DNA of 64,000 bases from Ischnura elegans (lineage: Eukaryota; Arthropoda; Insecta; Odonata; Coenagrionidae). The stretch is taken from the NCBI RefSeq assembly GCF_921293095.1, contig NC_060248.1, positions 129,716,972 to 129,780,971 on the forward strand, in the 5' to 3' direction. Each line of letters opens with the position of its first letter. The stretch's first letter is position 1. Positions 23,608 through 35,408 of the stretch are shown here, piece after piece. A program made the translations under genes and the position numbers. A model generated the notes under the pieces. The model was not told the DNA's origin. It searched no databases and saw nothing but the letters and a program-made list of their open reading frames with translations.

Positions 23608-23760
23608 GGAGCAGAAATTCACATATTTCACTTTCATGTTCATTCGCATATTTCGCAATTCACAGAAATTCACGGGAATAATGGTGATTAAGTAAGTGGA
23701 AGATTTAGTTTCCGTGTACTTTCAAGTGAAACTGCAATCTATACAGGGTTGCCAAACGCC
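23608..23760 (+). repeat. Direct repeat, copy 2 (partner 22592-22700)
   Basis: Second copy about 1.0 kb downstream. The splice donor present in copy 1 is altered here (GATTAAG then taagtgg), so it would not work in the same way. Confidence 0.65.
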
Positions 23761-24297
23761 TACCCCATACATAACAAACGCCCGTAAACTGGTATATAGG
23801 CCGTGTATTACACGTGTTTTATATCGCGTAAAAACCGTTATTACCCGAAAAAAATGGAATTAATGGTCTTATGTCCGCTAAAAACCGGATAATACACGTG
23901 TTTGCATAAGTAACCCGTTGTAGTTATTGCATCCAGTCAGTGGTCGGAAGTGCGTTTTACGGCACATTGATTACCCTGTAACCATTTCATCGGGCATATC
24001 ATGAGCAATCTTGGGGATCCCGAGGTTGGAGAAATGTGAAAGATACTTAATAGTTTGGGCTCAAAGTGTGGCAAGCCTTTTTGTATAGACAGCGTAAACT
24101 CTAGTCATTTAGAACCAGAAATTACAGTTCAAGGCAGTTACTCTTACAATTGAGTTATGGCAACAGGTGATACGCGTGTTAACAATAATTGCTACCAATT
24201 AATAAAAACATCTCGAGCAATTACAACTTGCGTTTTATTTTACAAACAGAACTGAAAGAAAATGAGGAACGAAGAGCAAAGTGCAAAATAAAAGAAG

Positions 24298-24370
24298 GCC
24301 CTCGAGTGGGCTCGAACCACAAACCTTTCGGTAACTAGCCGAACGCGCTAGCCGATTGCGCCACGGGGGC
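24298..24370 (-). tRNA. tRNA-Asn-like gene or pseudogene with altered anticodon loop
   Basis: The 73 bases on the minus strand fold as a cloverleaf: 7-bp acceptor with one mismatch (GCCCCCG with CGAGGGC), a perfect 4-bp D stem (GCGC/GCGC), a perfect anticodon stem (TTCGG/CCGAA) and a T stem with one mismatch around TTCGAGC. The body is that of tRNA-Asn, but the loop CTAGTTA puts AGT, not GTT, at the anticodon positions. The A box (TGGCGCAATCGG) and B box (GGTTCGAGCCC) are intact, and a TTTT terminator follows within about 10 bases. Best read as a tRNA-Asn-derived pseudogene or SINE source. Confidence 0.7.
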
Positions 24371-25015
24371 GATAGGTAAAAACTATTTCTATTGACCTAA
24401 CGATTTTTTGGGTGGTATCTAACTATCGCTTGATTAAAAATAAATAGAAAATTTTGTGATTCTGAAAAGTTTCCTAGAGATTCAGAGGGGGTGGATAACA
24501 TGATTTTTTCGTATCTCAATTCGTTCACACCAAATATTAGTATAAATAAGTCAATCAGAGGTAGGCAGTGGGTTTTATAGTAAAATTATGCTACACCTCG
24601 ACGATAAAGAATTCTAAATACACTTAGTGACATAGATAGAGCTAAAATAATTGTTTTATCACAAGCTACAGCATATATAAAGATAGTAATTAGTTTTAGG
24701 AGGTAAAACCTGTGGGTACTTGCATATTTCCTTGGATTTTGAGTAATTTGACTCTATCCGCGAGAATGAATCCAAATCGCATGATGCGACAATCCTTAGA
24801 TATGTTACTCCTCTTCTGTATCTCACACGGTAATACAACAAACTACACAATACAACACAATCACCACAAGATGCTTCCACAAGTACACCGTCGAACACTT
24901 ACTCAACATTATGGCGCGCGCTGATCCAATGATTGCCAAATTAAGACCTTTTCCTCAATCCTCATACACGAATATAATTAATTCTTCACAATGCACAACG
25001 AAAGATTTACGTGTT

Positions 25016-25252
25016 TTAGATACGTACATAAATCCCTTCCTTCATGTTATTAGAACATGGGAATAATATCTTCTCAAGGCGGAAAAGGCGTGCCAACCAC
25101 TCAGGATTAAAATTCAACACTCTCATCACACGGCTACCCAGCAACTGAATGATATTCAGAGCCACTACGTACCAATCCGATATATTTTCTCCACCCTCAA
25201 CTCTGTATTGCGTCATGCGAAGGTACTTACGTGACCACAGTTCATTTAGCAT
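25016..25252 (-). CDS. Unrecognised 78-codon ORF
   Basis: Begins with a true ATG and runs to TAA with varied, protein-like residue use (ENISDWYVVALNIIQLLG, FNPEWLARLFRLEKILFP). A strong donor-like site overlaps its start (GGTCAC then gtaagtacc, near 25230), so the first part may instead be an exon end. No domain recognised. It lies about 200 bases downstream of another open stretch on the same strand (25459-25737), so both may belong to one minus-strand unit. Confidence 0.3.
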   Translation of the reverse strand: MLNELWSRKYLRMTQYRVEGGENISDWYVVALNIIQLLGSRVMRVLNFNPEWLARLFRLEKILFPCSNNMKEGIYVRI

Positions 25253-25458
25253 TTAATGCTTTCTGAATTAATCTGAAATCCTTTTTTATTTATCCCGATA
25301 CACTAATTAAAACGATAGCTCGAGCACTGAAATAGTATTTTTCATTTTCAAAGAGACCCCACGAATTGGGTCAAAGAATTTTCCTTCCCATCAGAAAAAA
25401 ATAGAAACACTTTTTTAAAAATTATTTCCTGCAAAAACTGTTTAACCTCCATGTTGAA

Positions 25459-25737
25459 TCAAACTGCAAGAGGAGAAGACTCCCTACCTTTTATTTGCTG
25501 CCGGGTCCATCGGCGACAGAGCTCAGCTTTAAAACAGTGACACCCCAAAATAATTATATTCACCTGCACTTCACATCGACCACAACACTGACAATGAATT
25601 ATTTGATGGACCCTAGACACTTTCACTTCACTCTTTAGCTGATTGAACACTCGCTCAAGCCGATGAGTAACACATTCAGGTAGCTTCACATAATTCCATG
25701 AGACGTGCACACTGCTTCCATGATAATGAAGAACCAA
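25459..25737 (-). other. Cys-rich open stretch with splice-like borders
   Basis: The frame is open for 92 codons and contains a Cys cluster (HCQCCGRCEVQ) followed by CHCFKAELCRRW. There is no ATG at its left end, and two TAA codons lie just upstream. Donor-like CAG then gtgaat occurs after the first Cys cluster, and an acceptor-like gggagtcttctcctcttgcag-type tract lies near 25470. The Cys spacing fits no zinc-finger class I know. Could be an exon of an unknown gene or chance. Confidence 0.3.
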
Positions 25738-26109
25738 TGATTATTATCCAAGCGTTGAGGCAAAGGCTTGAAGAGATCGCTGACAGCTTGATTTTAGGAT
25801 TGCATTGTCATTCACTGAATTAATATAATTGTTCACTCCAACTTTCGCAAACTGTAAAAAAAAGGCATGAAGTTGCTTTCAGCTATAGCCCTAAATATTC
25901 GGCACTGATGAGAGGAGGAGTTCTTAATCATTATACTCGGAAGAAAAATGAAGTCTAAGCCAAGAATGTGGGTGCAAATACTCCAATAATTGTGATAAAA
26001 TCGTATTGCCAAAGAATGTTTCATTCTTGAACAAAATTATCAACAAGTATGATTTAATTTGTAGATTATGATGGATTAAAAGGTTTTTTACGAGAACTAT
26101 AGGACTTAC

Positions 26110-26460
26110 ACGTACACTTCAGCGACGGAGGATACACCTCCTTACCCTAACCGAACTGCTGCGAAACTTCACTAGGTATGATGGAATGAGGTGGAGAACC
26201 CAAAGTGACGCACTGCTTCTTACTAACATTCATGAGAGGTAATGGAGGGCGGGGAATCACTAAGGATGTCAGGGGAGGTTGCCGTGAACAAACAGCCCGA
26301 GTCACAGTCAAAATTGTTGGCCTGATTTTGAGTCGAAGTGCATCGCGAAGGCGTTCGGGAGAGGTTCGGTTGGGGCGTCGTAGGGTGGAGAGCTAGTTGT
26401 TAAGGGGAGGTATTGAAGGAGAAGAATAGGGGGTGGGGGGAAGGGAGTCAGGGCGCCACA
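26110..26460. other. GC-richer island, promoter-like
   Basis: This stretch is visibly richer in G+C and CpG than its surroundings. A donor-like GTAC then gtgtaag lies near its left edge on the minus strand, pointing to the open frames at 25737-25016. No core promoter motif could be fixed. Confidence 0.25.
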
Positions 26461-28160
26461 AAAGAGACCCTCTAAATTCCTCTCGTGACATCACATACTT
26501 TGGTCATAAGGTTCGTTTTACTGCGAATAATCGGAGAGTGAGCTCTTATGTTACCTTAACTTTGTTAAAGCAATTAATTTACAAGTACGAGTTAAAGCGT
26601 AAATCTTTAAACCAAATCGCATGAATATGGACGTATATTTTGCAATTATGCGTAATATTACAATGACCGTGCGTTGTGCATGCCGTGGTCCTCTTGCATG
26701 CTGCAAGTTGGTGATTAATCACTCCCTGCCAAATGCATTAAAGGTAGCAGATTGTTATGTTAATGCAGAAGATTTACAACATGCTGTTTTTTCTGTACAA
26801 CCGCCTGCACAATTGGATAGGTTATACGGTGCCTACTTAAGTTAATACATTAACACATTTCCTTTCACGTTTAAATGTATCCATTTACCAAACATAAACA
26901 CCAAGAAGAAGTGCTTAATCACTATACACAAAGGAAACATGTGATAAATGTTTTTAATTATAAGTACTAATCGATCATTAAAGTAAGCTTTAAAAGTTCA
27001 GCTAAACCATAAGTTATCACGGGTTTTAACCACCATCCGAAAATCTATTAATTTTCGTAGCATGAACTGTGGTATCAAGTACTGCAATACATTATTTATT
27101 ATTTACTATCACCGCTTAATATTCAATATCATTGCATACTTTTTATACTTGGTTGGAGGTCGTGGCTATGGCGGTAGGTGACGAGGTTTGTAGTCTTCTG
27201 ATTCCCCGGAAAACCAACTACCTCAAGTATAGATAGTTTTAAAATAATGGCTTATATTTTATGCCTGAATATTTTTTATTTGTGTACAGTATTTTCTATC
27301 TGCTTTTTGATCTTCCTGATTTGAGTTAATATTCTGTGCCTGAGTATTTTATATTTTTAATTACTTTTTGTGTGATTTTTTTCATTTCCGAGGGCTGTTA
27401 TTTTCAATCAACAAATAATTGAATACAAGACGAAGTAATTGATTAAAAATCATTTCACTGCTAAATATTAAGAATACTTTAGCTTAATTTTCGTCGCAAT
27501 CACCTCGGCGATTGACGTTATTCATAGATCGTTGCTGCGAATGCCTTTCAATGAATTTTACCGGTATCCTGAATCTAATCGTCCGCTTCAAAGCGCTTCC
27601 CTCCTAGGCAAATTGTCACTCCGGCGAAATATGCAAGTCAAAAATTACCATTTCATTATTGAACGGAGTGTGATCGTAAACGCCCCAGTGAAATTGCTCA
27701 AAGAGCAGTTGGATTGCACCAGCGCTTAGAGGACGGGCGTTGTCATGTATCAGAACACTTCCACAATTCAGCACGTCTCCTATTTTATTTTGAACGGCTC
27801 CGCGAAATCGGCGTGTTTTCTACACTGCCCAGTTGCATTTATCGTTAAACCCGGCAGAATGAATTAAAAAAATAACACACCTTATTGGTCCCAAAACAGA
27901 GAAGCATAATGTCATAACTGTTTAAGGATCGCAGGAATTTTATTGGTTTGCTTGGTGACCTTTAATGCCTCCATTTATTTGACTGTAACTTTGTTTCAGG
28001 TGTGTTTTATGGAATCCGTCTCATCTTTAGTCACAGTTGGTTTCTAAAAAGTTCTCTTTTATTGGCATGAAGGTAAAGAAATGTCAATGCTTAACCCATT
28101 CGTCAAAATTCGGCATTGTCACTCCACGGTTCTGACTAAGCGATATATTTAATGGCTGTG
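26461..28160. other. No supported gene
   Basis: AT-rich sequence with short frames only (26621-26845 and 27532-27729 on the plus strand), none with a recognisable domain or splice border. Confidence 0.4.
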
Positions 28161-28162
28161 AT

Positions 28163-29820
28163 ATCTACATCTACATGATACCCTGCGAGCCACCTCTAGG
28201 GTATTTGGCAGGGGGTGACAAATCACCAACATTCAGCATGCAAAAGGACCGCCACATGGACACCGCACGGTCATAGAAATATTACGCACACTATCAAAAT
28301 ATACATGCATATTCACAAAAGAATTGCTAATGGTTAGTAATTCCTAGAGAAAATACATGCAAGATTAGAACTATGAAAAAAAACATGCAATGAGTAATCC
28401 TGGCGAGTGACGCCATTAATCCTATCAATTGAAACAACGTTGCTATCCTTAATAGTACGAGGGAAGAATGACATTTTAAATCTCTCTGTTTTGCAGTCCA
28501 TTTCTTTTATTTTATTATCATGATCACGTCTACTATAGTACGATGGTAACGAAGGATATGATTCACGTCGTCTAAGAAAATATCTTCTTCGAATTTCATA
28601 AGTAATTTAAGCCTATACTTCGATCTACGCTCCTGTATAGATTCCCATCCTAACTCGTGTAACACACTGGAAACGCTGCACTTTTCATCGTAACAACTCA
28701 TCACAAATCTGGCCCCCCTGCGCTATACTCGATTCATTTCAGCTGTTAGTCCTACTTTGTCAGGGTCCCATACGCTAGCAGCATATTCTAAGTGAGGCCT
28801 CACTAGAGTCAGCTTGCTTATTTTTTCACCTTTTTCGGCATTTACCGAGAATTCTTTTTACAAATCCCAGTTTACGGTTAGCTTTCCCGCATACTTCACG
28901 TAAGTGTTTAGTAACACTGTTTACTCTACCAAAGATCCCGCGTAATGGTGACCCCCAAGTATTTAACGGATTCGGCATCCGATAGTGGAATACCGTCAGT
29001 GATGTAGCTCCTCTTTGAGGATATATCCTTTTCCCAAAAATTCATCACCATACATTTTTCAAGATTTAATTCTAACCCCCAAGTACTGCACCAGTCATTT
29101 ATGGCAACGAGGTCCTTTTCTAATGCTAGCCTATCGCTATGGTAGTAAACATCTCTGTATACAACTACATCATCTGCGAAGAGGCGGATTTAACTCGTGA
29201 CCACGGTGGTTATATCATTAATGTGAAGAAGGAACAACAGAGGGCCGATAACACTTTCTTGGGGTACTCCTGAGGTAGCTTGAATTGTATCCGACCTAAC
29301 TCCATCCAAAACAACCCTTTGTTTGCAATCGTTTAGGAAGTCTTTGATCCAACCAATTACGTGTGTATCTATGCTGTATGCTTCCAACTTTTGAATCAAC
29401 TTTAAATGCGGAACCTTATCGAATGCCTTTCTGAAGTCTCAAAATATGGCGTCGACTTGAACATGTCTGTCACCCGCGGATAAGATATCGTGAAGTAAGA
29501 GAGCAAGTTGAGTTTCACATGACCTTCCTTTTCTAAATCCGTGCGGTTCTTTTGCTAACAGATTTTGGCTATCATGACCCATTATTGAACTGAAAATAAT
29601 ATGTTCCAATATTTTGCAAGAAATCGAAGTAAGTGAAATCGGACGGTAATTATTAGGCTTTTCCCTATCCCCACCTTTAAATATGGGCTTGACGTTCGCT
29701 ATTTTCCAATGTTTAGGGACTGTGTGTTCTGCTAGAGATTTTTCAAAAACTATCTTCAAGTAAGGCGCTATCTCTGATGCTGATTCCTTTTACACTCGAG
29801 CTGGAATGATATTTCTAATG
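28163..29820 (-). mobile_element. LINE-C copy with reverse transcriptase, decayed
   Basis: Minus-strand non-LTR element. From 5' to 3': the N-terminal RT part at 29439-29759 (HTVPKHWKIANVKPIFKGGD, NNYRPISLTSISCKILEHI, EPHGFRKGRSCETQL), the motif B region at 29190-29399 (FLNDCKQRVVLDG, SGVPQESVIGPLLF, with Glu in place of Gly in PQG), the degraded motif C region, and the C-terminal SVLHELGWESIQERRSKY near 28620-28680. The 3' end has the tttggcagggggtg and accctgcgagccacc complement pair and a repeated tacatc terminus at 28163. The endonuclease domain is missing and several stops are present. Confidence 0.85.
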
Positions 29821-29829
29821 AGGCTTGCT

Positions 29830-30730
29830 ACTCGCCTTAAACTGACAACTTATATTCGCAGATGACTGAGCTTGTGGTAAGGAGGGCGTGGAGTTGCCCG
29901 CTGCGTGTAATATCCTTCCGGATTACTCATACGATCCATGCACTAGAATGGAATTGCACTCAGCGTCCAAAAGAACGGAAGGGCTAGCGGGTGCAGAGTC
30001 ACCGATCGCTTTTTACCTTCTCCAGATCCTGCATCCGAGTCAGTGGTCGCCAAAGTGAACCTGCTATCTCCCCATGTCCAACCGAGAGAACATCTGTGGC
30101 CCAAGTCCTGGATAGTGCGGCTTGCGATGGTCTAGGGGGACAGAGATAAGTCGGTGTGTTCCTGGAATGAGCGGGTGACGGCCATTGGGAAGGCGGACAG
30201 ATGAGGAAAAAAAAACGTTCATTTCATCAAATTCTAATCTCAAATAGTTTTCTCTGATATCCATATTATCTGAACTCTACTTAATCTAAAATTGAGAGAA
30301 ACTTCCTTTCACACGTTTGAATTAGTGTTTAATTAGTCATTCTTCAATGGACATCAAGCCATTTTAGAATCACGTGTAGGGCGTTATGTTACTAAAGACA
30401 AAATTAATCCAACATTCTCAATATCGTCGATTTTAATACCTGCCACATGTTTCTGAAGGAAAATTTCTCCGCGACCTGGGCATAATACGATAACATGAAA
30501 AACTTTTGAAAATTCCAAATTTGAAATAGCAGAAAGCCTACCTAATTTAATCATACTAAATTTCATCTTACGCCCATTAGGCACCATGTATTTCTCTCCT
30601 TTCTACCTTCCTTCAGCAGCATCTTGTCTATCTTTTCTTCTCTAATTACCAAGTCTATTAGTTGAGAGCATACACGATTCAATCGCCTAATAAATGTTCA
30701 ATTATATCCTGAAAACGGGCGTGTGACCAT
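29830..30730. other. No supported gene
   Basis: No known motif or repeat border. Short minus-strand frames (30064-30264, 30384-30587) look random. Confidence 0.4.
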
Positions 30731-30739
30731 AAAACAATA

Positions 30740-31399
30740 GGGTGGTTTCCTATTATTTTTTTATTGCCTAAATCGAAAGATTATTACTCCTGGAGTACGT
30801 ATTTCACGCTTTTAGATTTTTAAATGACGATATCTATTGTTCGCGATCAAATGAAAAGTGAAAAATTTCAAGCGCACGAAAACGCGACGCGTAAGTAGGA
30901 ATGAAGGGAAAAAGTCCGTATGACGCATTTCTGGTTCCCCCTCCCGCCTGGTAGGTGACCTTGATCGAGGCTCTCAGCGCTGATAGGACGCAGGATGCTA
31001 ACGGGTAGCTGAGTACCTTCCTGTCTGGTAGCGCATGGCTTAAAAAAGGTTTATTAATACCTTATCAAGCGAGGAAAACTTTCCGACCTTAGCCAGTTTT
31101 AATAGGTGATTATTGAGACATGTTTCCCTGAGCTCTGTGACTCATGCATGCATTGGTAGCCTCTGACGATGCATAACTCCTATCCTCTCGTGTAGAAACT
31201 AGGTCCCTGTGACGTCACGTGGAGTGGAATCGCATGGGCGCCAATCTGGCCTTTTTCAAATGAGGATAAAATTTGACCCTTGCCATTCGTCTAAACCGGT
31301 ATTTCAAAAACCAAATAATTTGTGTATTATGAATACACTAATGGTGGGTAACGAATCGCCATCAATGCCTTTTGTTTTCTTTGATGAAGGAAACTACCC
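30740..31399. mobile_element. TA-flanked MITE, copy T1 (660 bp)
   Basis: Ends are GGGTGGTTTCC and GGAAACTACCC, inverted repeats with one mismatch, each bordered by TA as expected of a Tc1/mariner-type target duplication. Related copies are T2 52138-52702 (opposite orientation), T3 40485-41007, T4 38006-38137 and T5 35354-35406. The interior carries overlapping TGACGTCA (31210-31217) and CACGTG (31216-31221). No transposase is present. The short frame at 31209-31478 arises from the repeat. Confidence 0.8.
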
Positions 31400-31540
31400 T
31401 ATTGATTTGGCAATGAGAAGTTGTGGGAACTCTTCTCCACCATTGAATTTAAATATATATTGCAAATTATCTCAATGACCTGAGCCTTATTAGCAAGCCT
31501 ATAACAAAAATTACGAGTTTTTCAAACATAAAGAGGTGTT

Positions 31541-32945
31541 CATCTACACCTACATAATACCCCGCAAGCCGCCTAAAAGGCGTGTGGCAGGAGGTGTTAG
31601 TGTAGGGATTATGATCCGTTTACACATAAAAATGAAGTGCTCTAACGAAGTTGGGACTAGCGTTTACTAAAGTCCATTATGGTGCGGGGGAAAAACGGAT
31701 TCCCATATATATCCGTTCGGCAAAAAATATCTCTTAATATATCGTTTCTATCGGACCTGGAAATATAGTGTGGCTCTAATATTATGTTCTCCATGTCGCT
31801 CTTAAAAATACCCTTTCTCAATTGTTCACGCAATATAAGATTAGCGCGCAGCCTCCGAGTCTCCAGCGGCTCCCAGCCTAGTTCGCTTAACATCTGGGTA
31901 ACGCTGTCTGTACGCCCGTAGCTGCTTTTGAAGAAACGCGCAGCCTTCCTTTGTATTTTATTCAGTTCGCGGATTATGTCTTTCTGCACCGAATCCCATG
32001 CGCTCGCTGCATATCAAGGTGCGGTTGGACGAGAACGAAATAGCACCTTTCTTTTAATTTCTCATCCGAAAATCTTCCCACAATACGCTGGACGAATCCT
32101 AATTTCTTCATGGCTATGCCGCAAATAATCGTTATGTGTGTTCCCCACTAGAGGTTCGACGTAACTCACAGGTACTTCACTTCGTCTAATGCCTTTATGT
32201 TCATACCATCCACTGTATAAACATGGTTATAGTAGGACGAATTCCGCAAGAAATGTACCGTCATTCATTTGCTCAGGTTAAATTCGAGTTCCCACTCTTG
32301 GTTCCACAAATTATCGTTGCTTTAGTCCGATGATAGAATTTCATTGTCAAAATGATCACTAATTTCGCGATAGATGACAGCGTCGTCAGAAAATAAATGT
32401 ATATTATTGCTAATGCGGGAGCAGAGATGATTAATGTATACAATGAACAAAAAGGGGCCGATTACGCTTCCTTGTGGAACACATGATGTAACTTTACTCC
32501 GTCAGAGCTAATTTCGTCATGAACTACATTTTGTGTACGATCACTGAGAAAGTCGTGAATCCAGTTTACCACTGTTTTGTTTAATCGGCATGACTGTAAT
32601 TTTTATAAAAGTTTGTTGTGAAGTGCCGTGTCGAAAGCTTTCTTAAAATCTAGAGATAGTGCATCAACTTGTCTTTTCGATTCACCAGATTTTAGAACAT
32701 CATGAAGAAAGAGCGCGATCTTTGTTTCGCATAATCTATCTTCTCGGAATCCGTGCTGACAGTCATGGAGGAAGTTACTCTGTCAAAGTAAGTCATGATA
32801 TTGCTCAAGACGATATGCTCAAGTATCTTCCCTACATTCGAGGTTAATGAAACTGGACGGTGGATGCCTGGGTCGTGTCTGTTTCCCTTTTTGAATATCG
32901 GTGTAACGCTTGCAATTTTCCAGTCTAGCGGTAAATTTGTTATGT
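31541..32945 (-). mobile_element. LINE-B copy with reverse transcriptase, decayed
   Basis: Minus-strand copy covering about 1.4 kb. Seen in order: LDWKIASVTPIFKKGNRHDP and SLTSNVGKILEHI near 32920-32800, SLDFKKAFDTALHNKL (motif A) near 32640, VNWIHDFLSDRTQNVVHDEI near 32540, a frameshifted motif B/C region, and the C-terminus at 31657-31989 (ELNKIQRKAARFFKSSYGRT, LGWEPLETRRLRANL). The 3' UTR carries the LINE-B signature and ends at repeated taggtgtagatg near 31541. The endonuclease domain is absent, and frameshifts make it inactive. Confidence 0.85.
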
Positions 32946-32963
32946 TATAATGTAGTGGACTAA

Positions 32964-33200
32964 TTCCGATTTATTTCAAACACAGCACCTCACAAGCAGC
33001 ATCACCATGAAATCCGCTGTACCAGCAATGCAATGGACAACGAGAGTGCATCGCAAGACAACACTTTGGACTCTCTTCGTCATCTATTCAGCAACCCTGA
33101 TGAGGACACTGTGGTCTCTTTGGGGGTTATATCGGCTTCTCTAAAGTTTCGGACGAATACCAGATCACAAGGGGTCACGGAAGAAGAGAGTTCCAGATGA
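32964..33200 (+). other. Unrecognised open stretch containing a 55-residue ORF
   Basis: The frame is open from 32964. An ATG at 33033 gives a 55-residue acidic peptide (MDNESASQDNTLDSLRHLF, then NPDEDTVVSLGVISASLKF) ending at TGA 33198-33200. Residue use is protein-like, but no family is recognised. It sits directly at the 5' edge of the LINE-B copy, so it could be target-site gene sequence, an exon or part of another element. Confidence 0.3.
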
Positions 33201-33204
33201 TTTT

Positions 33205-35165
33205 GATTTAACTATGTCCGCCACATGGTCATTAATTAAATGTATTAAATAATAATAACTTATTGACAAGGCATGACGACGAATAGATAATATAGCGAGG
33301 ATCTATTGTATTTATCTATTATAACTTATTAAATGAGGTTCATGGTTCAATGTTGGGACAAGTCACAATTTTGCTGTAGAATATTGTAATGCAAAAATTT
33401 GTGTCGATGCCAAAATTTGTACCATTAGCATTTTGTAACTAACCATCAGAATTATGACTCGTACTTACTTGATTTCAGCATATTAAATGTATAATAATGA
33501 TTTAGTAATAAATAAAGATGAAACATCAGCGTCGATGGAGCAGCAGAAAGAATTAAAAGGTAAAGGTAAAGTCGGAGGGAAGATGAGGAAGAGGACGGCC
33601 AAGGCTGGAGAGGGAAGGAGGCTATGTGGACAGATTGGCAGCCCATCGCGGGCTGAGTATAAGCGATGAGAAGCCGCTCGCTCAGAATAGGAGGGAGTTT
33701 ATAAAGCGGTTGTTGGAACCCGACGCCTAACAGCATAAGGGGATAAGAGAAATAAGAGGTAAGGATAAAGTTGTTCTATCCTATTAGCATTTATGGTAAC
33801 GTGATAGAACATTAGAGATAGGCCTTGTAATGGCGGCTTGACATATCTTGCGAAGAACAGAGTGATTTATTCCAAACGCCCTCCTATTAGTTCTACGGCA
33901 AGCAAGGTGCAATCTTTGAAAAATATCCGCCTCCCAGTACTTGTATCCGGTATTATAACTGTGTATAAATAGTATCTGTATCCGGTAACACAGAGTATGA
34001 AACCACTTTAGTTATCACATCAACCAGACCCCAGAGTTTAAGGAATATATTATTTGCTTTGTTATAGAGTTTGTTTGTTAATAAAAAAAGTCCGTTTCCC
34101 TACTTTAAGCACACGATTTAGGTCCATTCTCCGTAGTAGTATATGGAACGCACTAAAAAAAAAGAAACCTTTCAGTGCACCTCTTTCAGTGCCCAGCGAT
34201 TGCATAATAAGAGTCATTCTTAGTAATGTTTATTAATTTTTCTTTCTGATGATTATTTTCTATCACTATTATACCTGTTATCCACGTATAAAAGTGAATG
34301 AGACCATATTGCATCCACGCGTTTGCCGCGTCGCCGTACTCTCCGCCGCCGCGGGCCAGAACCGGAGTCGACCGCACGCTCGAAAAAACGATTTAAAATT
34401 CGGGGTTGCAAGTTGGTGCAAGGTTTTACTACTAATGATTTACAATAAAGAAGCTTCAAAGAACGACATGATATAAGTTACTTAGTGAAAGTCGATGATA
34501 ATATCTACTTTTTATCTACGTTTATGTAAAAAAAGGGCTGAAAACAGGCTCCGCCGTTTTGTAATATATCTATGGTTATTGATGAAACAAAATCTTTAAA
34601 AACCCTTCAAATGAAAGAAAAAGAAGTGTCAATTAATATGGTGTAACAGTTTTTTCGATAAAACTATTCATGAAACCACTGCACGAGGATAAAATCGGCA
34701 ATTTTCAGAAAAAATCTAGGGTCGTCGTTTTTCGCTAAATTTGTTCAACTTTGACCTCACATATATTGTTAACGTGAAAACACAGGAAATGAATAATCTG
34801 GAAAGGTATGTACAATTTATTTGAAAATATATTAGCGAAGTTTCAACTTCCTAGGTCAAAAAAATAGAGTTTGAGGTTTTGGCCAGCTTTTTTCGATTCT
34901 AGCCCACGGTGCGTCGGCAAAATTTACATTTCAACTTAAATACCTGCACTCCAAGATTCAAATTTTATATTAAAATATGGAGGTCAGGAAAAGGAAATAA
35001 TTTTTTTTTCCACATCCCTCGTTGGGAACTCTATTATCATCGTGCACACACTTTAAAAATGATAGGGTAAATCATTAAATAAAATATTTTTATTGTGTGA
35101 ATAAATCCATAAAAGTCGTAAGGAATACCTTAGTAAACTATATCATCGACTGATTGCGGTATTCA
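33205..35165. other. No supported gene; one repeat end
   Basis: The only recognised element is the terminal-like repeat at 34880-34915 (ggccagcttttttcgattct), shared with 11697 and 41758. A GC-rich patch lies at 34320-34385. Confidence 0.4.
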
Positions 35166-35169
35166 TGGT

Positions 35170-35350
35170 AAATTCTTGCCCTGCCCGGGAGTGTCGACCG
35201 GTGTCGAGAAATCTCGAAGGGGCGAGACTTCTCGACTCTCGTCAAGACTCTCGACCCAAGCGAGACTCTCGTCGCGCCGAGAGTCTCGTCCCGACAATGC
35301 CGAGAAATGAAATTCTCGTCTCGACCGCCGAGACGAGACTCTCGCATAGC
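35170..35350. repeat. CTCGA-rich dyad cluster
   Basis: Dense inverted and direct repeats of tctcga/tcgaga and gagactctcg units occupy about 180 bp, in strong contrast to the AT-rich flanks. The pattern suggests the subterminal region of a DNA transposon. It replaces the inner part of the TA-MITE copy T5. A milder cluster of the same words is at 9690-9725. Confidence 0.6.
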
Positions 35351-35353
35351 ACT

Positions 35354-35406
35354 AGTAACGAGTCGCAATCAATGCATTTCGTTTTCTTTGATGAAGGAAA
35401 CTCCCC
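35354..35406. mobile_element. TA-MITE copy T5, end only
   Basis: Matches the last 50 or so bases of T1 (taacgagtcgcaatcaatgc, ttttctttgatgaagg) and ends in CCCC with TA at 35407-35408. The rest of the element is missing. Confidence 0.65.
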
Positions 35407-35408
35407 TA

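Noticed and set aside
26205..26845. Consecutive short plus-strand ORFs
   Set aside because: Arg-rich frames in a GC-richer patch without motifs; better explained by composition.
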